Of a stretch of DNA of 64,000 nucleotides, positions 60,363 to 64,000 are shown in pieces. The notes beneath the pieces were generated by a model that saw nothing but the letters and a program-made list of their open reading frames with translations, was not told the DNA's origin and did not search any database. The stretch is from assembly GCA_963669155.1 (NCBI GenBank), contig OZ022581.1, positions 24,744,003-24,808,002 on the forward strand. The letters run 5' to 3'. Position 1 is the first letter of the stretch, and every line of letters begins with the position of its first letter. The translations under genes and the position numbers were made by a program. Origin of the DNA: Arbacia lixula. Its lineage: Eukaryota > Echinodermata > Echinoidea > Arbacioida > Arbaciidae.

Positions 60363-61005
60363 ACGTACGCGCCTAAGCCCATAACATTAATAATACTTAA
60401 ATAGTAGACGTGTGTCAAATTCATAAATGCATATAAAATTGAACATCACAGACGGTACAGAATGGAAGAATAACAAATAATAAAAAGAGTGTGAACACAA
60501 GCAGTGGTGTGAGGCAAGTAAGAGAGTGTGGCAGAAATGAAAAGAAGTGACGGACGTAAGAAGACTGAGAAGCATTTGAAAGTATGTAAAATTATTTTTA
60601 AATCGTGAAGACAGTTGGACTGATTTATCGAGAAATGCTATACACAGCTGGCAACCTTTCCAGCCCCCCTCCCCCCCCCCTCAAAAAAAAAAAAAAAAAA
60701 AACCACCAGAATAAATAGTCTTTACAGAGCTTGAATACTGTATAATTGAGCTCTCAGTGGAAAACGAACGAATAATGATAATGGAGTATCAAATTCCAGA
60801 GGTTAGAATCGTGATTATTTCTCCAAACTAGGAACAGTGTGCTACCTATAGCTATGTATCGACCGCATCGTCTGTTTTAGCCAAGCGCGAGCTGAAATTT
60901 TTTGATCCACTTATCTGAAAAAGGGACAGTTCAAGCTCCATTTCAATTCATTAACGGGATATCATGGAATCAATCATTCAATTTTGCGCCCCTCCCCGAG
61001 TTAAG
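60363..61005. other. gene-free intergenic DNA
   Basis: AT-rich with a poly(C)/poly(A) junction at 60664-60702. No gene seen. Confidence 0.5.
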
Positions 61006-61650
61006 GTCAAATACCCCCCCCCCCTCCCCTGTGAAACAGGAGTTTGGCACACCAGGTCAAACATAGATTCGGCACCCCCTTAGTTACAGTCAATTTGCCC
61101 CCCCCCCCCCCATGTTTAAGGTCAGTTTGGCGCCCCCTCCTTGCAGTACAATTTGGCACCCCCTAAGTTTAAGGTCAATTTGGCGCCCCCTAGGTCGCAA
61201 CATCAATTTGACACGCCCCCCCCCCCCTCCCATGTTTGGAGTCAGTTTAGCGCCCCTCATTACAGGTCAAATAGGCGCCCCCTAAGTTTAAAGTCAATTT
61301 GGGGCGCCTTAAGTTTAGGGTCAATTTGGCGCCCCCAGTCAAACATCAAATTGGCACCCGAATGGTCGAGCATCAGTACGGCGCCCCCTAGGTCAAACAT
61401 CAAGCCTCCCCCCCACCCCCCCCCCCCATGTTTAGGGTCAGGATGGCGCCCCCTCATTACAGATCAATTTGGCGTCCCCTAAATTCAAGGTGAATTTGTT
61501 ACCCCCCAGTTGAATATCACTTTGGAGCGCCCCCCCCTAGGTCGAACATCAATTTGGCGCCCCCCCCCCCCCATCAATTCGGCGCCCCGGTCAAACATCA
61601 AATTGGCGCCCCCTTTGAAGTCGAACTTCGAATTGGCGTCCCCGTTCTTT
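61006..61650. repeat. GGCGCC-rich minisatellite
   Basis: Roughly twenty diverged units of about 25-35 bases, each containing a form of TCAATTTGGCGCCCCC then TAGGTCRAACA or TAAGTTTAAGG. C-runs vary from 5 to 15. Pro-rich open frames across it are artefacts of the C-runs. Confidence 0.9.
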
Positions 61651-62000
61651 TACTGCTTCTCCTCTCTCCTCTATCTTCTTTCCTCCCCACCCCCTTTTTT
61701 TTCTTTCTTTCTTTTCTTTCTTTTTTCTTCCTCCCCTTCTTTCACATTTTCCCCTTTTCCTTTTATTTCTTCAGAATATTTTGCGGGGGGACCGTCCCCC
61801 AACCTGAAATTCAGGGGGATGCGTCCTCCCTACCCCTCCCTTCCGCCTCCTATGATTCTCTTCCCCTTCTTTTTTATCCCCTCCCCTTTACATTCCTTTC
61901 CTTTCTTTATCTCTTTTCTTTTCTTTTTTCTCTCTCCCTTTTTATTCTTTAAAGGAAAAAAAAATCTTCCTCTCTTCCCATTTCTGTTCTTTTCCCTCTC
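61651..62000. repeat. polypyrimidine tract
   Basis: About 350 bases of C/T-rich plus strand (CTTTCTTTCTTTTC, CCCTCCCC), interrupted by GCGGGGGGACCG near 61780. Simple-sequence DNA; the Phe/Pro/Ser open frames are not genes. Confidence 0.8.
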
Positions 62001-62526
62001 TGCCTCCCCCATTGTTGTTGTGTGTTTTTTAGATTTCAAGGGGGCACAGGCCGGATGTGCCTCTTTTTCGCCACTGGTTATAACCATTAAATAATCTATT
62101 AATCAATTCATATATAAATTTGTCTGTTCATTTGTTAATTTAGTGGTTAATGTTTATGATTTAGCCTTCTTTGATAATATATTGATATGAATATTATATA
62201 ATATTACACAATTACACATAAGAAAAACACTGAATGAAAACATGTATGTCAATGGAATGTGTTTCTGCGGTCGATAGTGTGTCGGTGTAAGTTTTGCGTT
62301 CGTTTCAATACGCCTTTATAGGTGGGGAATAAATAATATATGAATGTTATCGTAATGGCGTGATTGATACACGTTATACTCAAATTGAACTTGCTATCTG
62401 TAGAAATCTTTGTTTATTTATTGATATATGTTTTACCATCATCCACACATTCAACAACAACTAAATCGTCATTACCGCCGCCATCATCTCTTTTAATTTT
62501 ACCCTCATCCAATTCACCTGAACGTA
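62001..62526. other. gene-free intergenic DNA
   Basis: AT-rich; no recognised feature. Confidence 0.5.
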
Positions 62527-63000
62527 ATGATGAATATCTGTAACACATTCAGGAATATAATCACCGCCGTCGGTATATACATGATTGCAACGTCATCATC
62601 CATCATCATGCAACACTACCATGTCCTCCTCCAACAAGCATCACTAGCCATTACTGTCATCATCACCACCTCTTGTGTCATTATTGTAGTCTATTCTGAA
62701 AATACACTCCTTGCATCATCATCCTCATGCAAAAGCTATAAGAACATAGCACACATAAATGCAGATTTCCACGTCACCGAGCTAGGTGAGTGTCGTGATG
62801 GCAATGTATACAACGCGTTTATAGTGTACAAAACCGGCACAGAGGCAGTGCGCGCACGCAATAGCGAACGCACTAAACACATTTTCAATAAGCTAGGGAG
62901 TGAGTTACTCTATTGCACCGGGTTACAGTTTAGAACCTCAACACACGTACCGTACGTGCCGGGCCGGGGAACCTACCGGGTGAACGTGAGCGAGCGCTAG
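62527..63000 (+). CDS. unrecognised 157-codon open frame
   Basis: A single uninterrupted frame from ATG to TAG, long for this AT-rich DNA. The N-terminal ~60 residues are hydrophobic with two possible membrane segments (IITAVGIYMIATSSSII and ASLAITVIITTSCVIIVVY). The C-terminal half is hydrophilic (VYKTGTEAVRARNSER, THVPYVPGRGTYRVNVSER) and lies in GC-richer DNA. No family match is recognised, no Kozak or promoter stands out, and the CATCAT-rich start could have produced it by chance. Confidence 0.2.
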   Translation: MMNICNTFRNIITAVGIYMIATSSSIIMQHYHVLLQQASLAITVIITTSCVIIVVYSENTLLASSSSCKSYKNIAHINADFHVTELGECRDGNVYNAFIVYKTGTEAVRARNSERTKHIFNKLGSELLYCTGLQFRTSTHVPYVPGRGTYRVNVSER

Positions 63001-63885
63001 CTGGCCTGCCTCGAGTTCTGAACGCCTTCTGAATTTCCGGGTCTTTAACTTCTAAAAACATCGTAAGTCATATCAAATTTGTTTTATATGTTCGATCTTT
63101 TTTAAAATCTGTTTTCGAGGTAATTCCAAGGTATGTTATTTAGCTAAGCCTGAGTTATTTTAAGTAGGCTAAGACTAAAGAAAAGTCTTAAGACTCTAGT
63201 AGAGTAGGGTCTAAGTCTAGTCTTTAAAAAAGTTTAATAAGACTTTGGACATTTCTACACTAAAGTCAGAGTCATTATGACTAGATCTATGTTTTACATG
63301 ACTGCATGATTTGCCAAACTTTGTACAAAATGATGCAGTCTTTAGTGATTTATCATTTTTCATAAGGAAATGAAGGCATTTGTTATTTCATCAAGAATGA
63401 ATTGTGCCCCTCTTGCTACAATACCGAAGTTTCATGGTGTAACATATCAATTTCAATATCAAAAAAGTTAATTTATATTGATCTCATACATAATACAAGG
63501 CTGCTTATAATACTACACTGTATACTATTGACAGTTCATGTTAATATCATTACACCTGAAGTAATATTGAATTGAAAAGAAACCAACTTAAAACCATTAA
63601 TATTGACTCAACAATAAGCAACATTTCAATTTGTCTTGGCCCTCGGGATGCCTAGCCCCAGACTACCAACATCTGGTACATGTAGCATTCATCAGGTGCT
63701 CTGTTTAAATGCAATTTAAGGGAATGGTCAATAAACCAAATGCCAGTCTCACTGTATTTCTCTACAGAGCTGGTGAGAAATAAAGACATATAGAATCCGA
63801 TTTGCCCCAAATATTGAATGTCTTTTGGTGTGTTCCACTTCAGGTATCGAGGCCACTGAAGTCAATGATGGAGATGATGAACTTG
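63001..63885. other. gene-free DNA at the right end
   Basis: AT-rich. 63150-63260 has clustered AAGACT/AGTCTT and CTAAGTCTAG phrases that can pair with each other. No gene seen. Confidence 0.45.
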
Positions 63886-64000
63886 AATCCTTCCTCTCCT
63901 CCTTCCTCCCTTCCTTTCTCCCCTCCTTCCTCCCTTCCTTCCTCTCCTCCTTCCTCCCTTCCTTTCTCCCCTCCTTCCTCCCTTCCTTCCTCTCCTCCTT
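63886..64000. repeat. CT-rich tandem repeat running off the right edge
   Basis: A block of CCTCCTTCCTCCCTTCC followed by TTTCTCCCCTCC or TTCCTCTCCTCC repeats with a period near 60 bases (two 30-base halves). Pure polypyrimidine, with mirror symmetry suited to triplex DNA. Confidence 0.9.

Noticed and set aside
61141-62094. Pro-rich and Phe/Ser-rich open frames
   Set aside because: Products of the GGCGCC minisatellite and the polypyrimidine tract.
1-64000. CRISPR array, operon or bacterial mobile island
   Set aside because: Spliced genes, animal protein families and eukaryotic repeats rule out prokaryotic DNA; the tandem arrays have no repeat-spacer pattern.

Overview
This is AT-rich animal nuclear DNA with multi-exon genes, long introns, canonical GT-AG splice sites and many dispersed repeats, MITE-like elements and microsatellites. 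The two best genes, the single NFAT5-type NFAT and the repeat types (GGGCCCTG-ended MITEs, CAGGGTTCCCA-ended MITEs, many TACATGTA palindromes), suggest a marine invertebrate deuterostome, most likely an echinoderm. That placement is inference.

Layout. (1) 1-585, plus strand: the last exon of a class A GPCR running in from the left edge, with a candidate poly(A) signal at 1117. (2) About 1.1-9.6 kb: gene-poor. (3) 10685-31456, minus strand: a complete 12-exon model of the cytoplasmic dynein 1 light intermediate chain, all phases matching (484 aa). Its 10.5-kb intron 4 holds a broken piggyBac-type transposase fragment (26573-27781), itself in two exons on the same strand, and a long foldback (22142-22336). 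Other introns hold MITEs and a six-copy 157-bp tandem array rich in nuclear-receptor half-sites. (4) 31.5-40.5 kb: intergenic, with microsatellites and a 5'-truncated LINE (34275-35222, minus). (5) 40529-49314, minus strand: a complete 12-exon model of an NFAT5-like Rel-family transcription factor (755 aa), with a TATA/CRE/CCAAT promoter just upstream. (6) 49.6-64 kb: no recognised host gene. It contains a foldback, a small TIR element with two spliced coding exons, a 2.5-kb element with 35-bp TIRs and subterminal iterons, and several tandem arrays (173 bp; 18 bp with higher order; GGCGCC-rich; CT-rich).

The three host genes have unrelated jobs: membrane signalling, retrograde microtubule transport and stress-responsive transcription. 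Nothing suggests an operon or cluster. The two complete genes share strand and both have a perfect CRE (TGACGTCA) just upstream. No CRISPR array, rRNA or convincing tRNA was seen. Gene models come from reading splice sites and phase by eye; UTR ends and alternative isoforms are not established.
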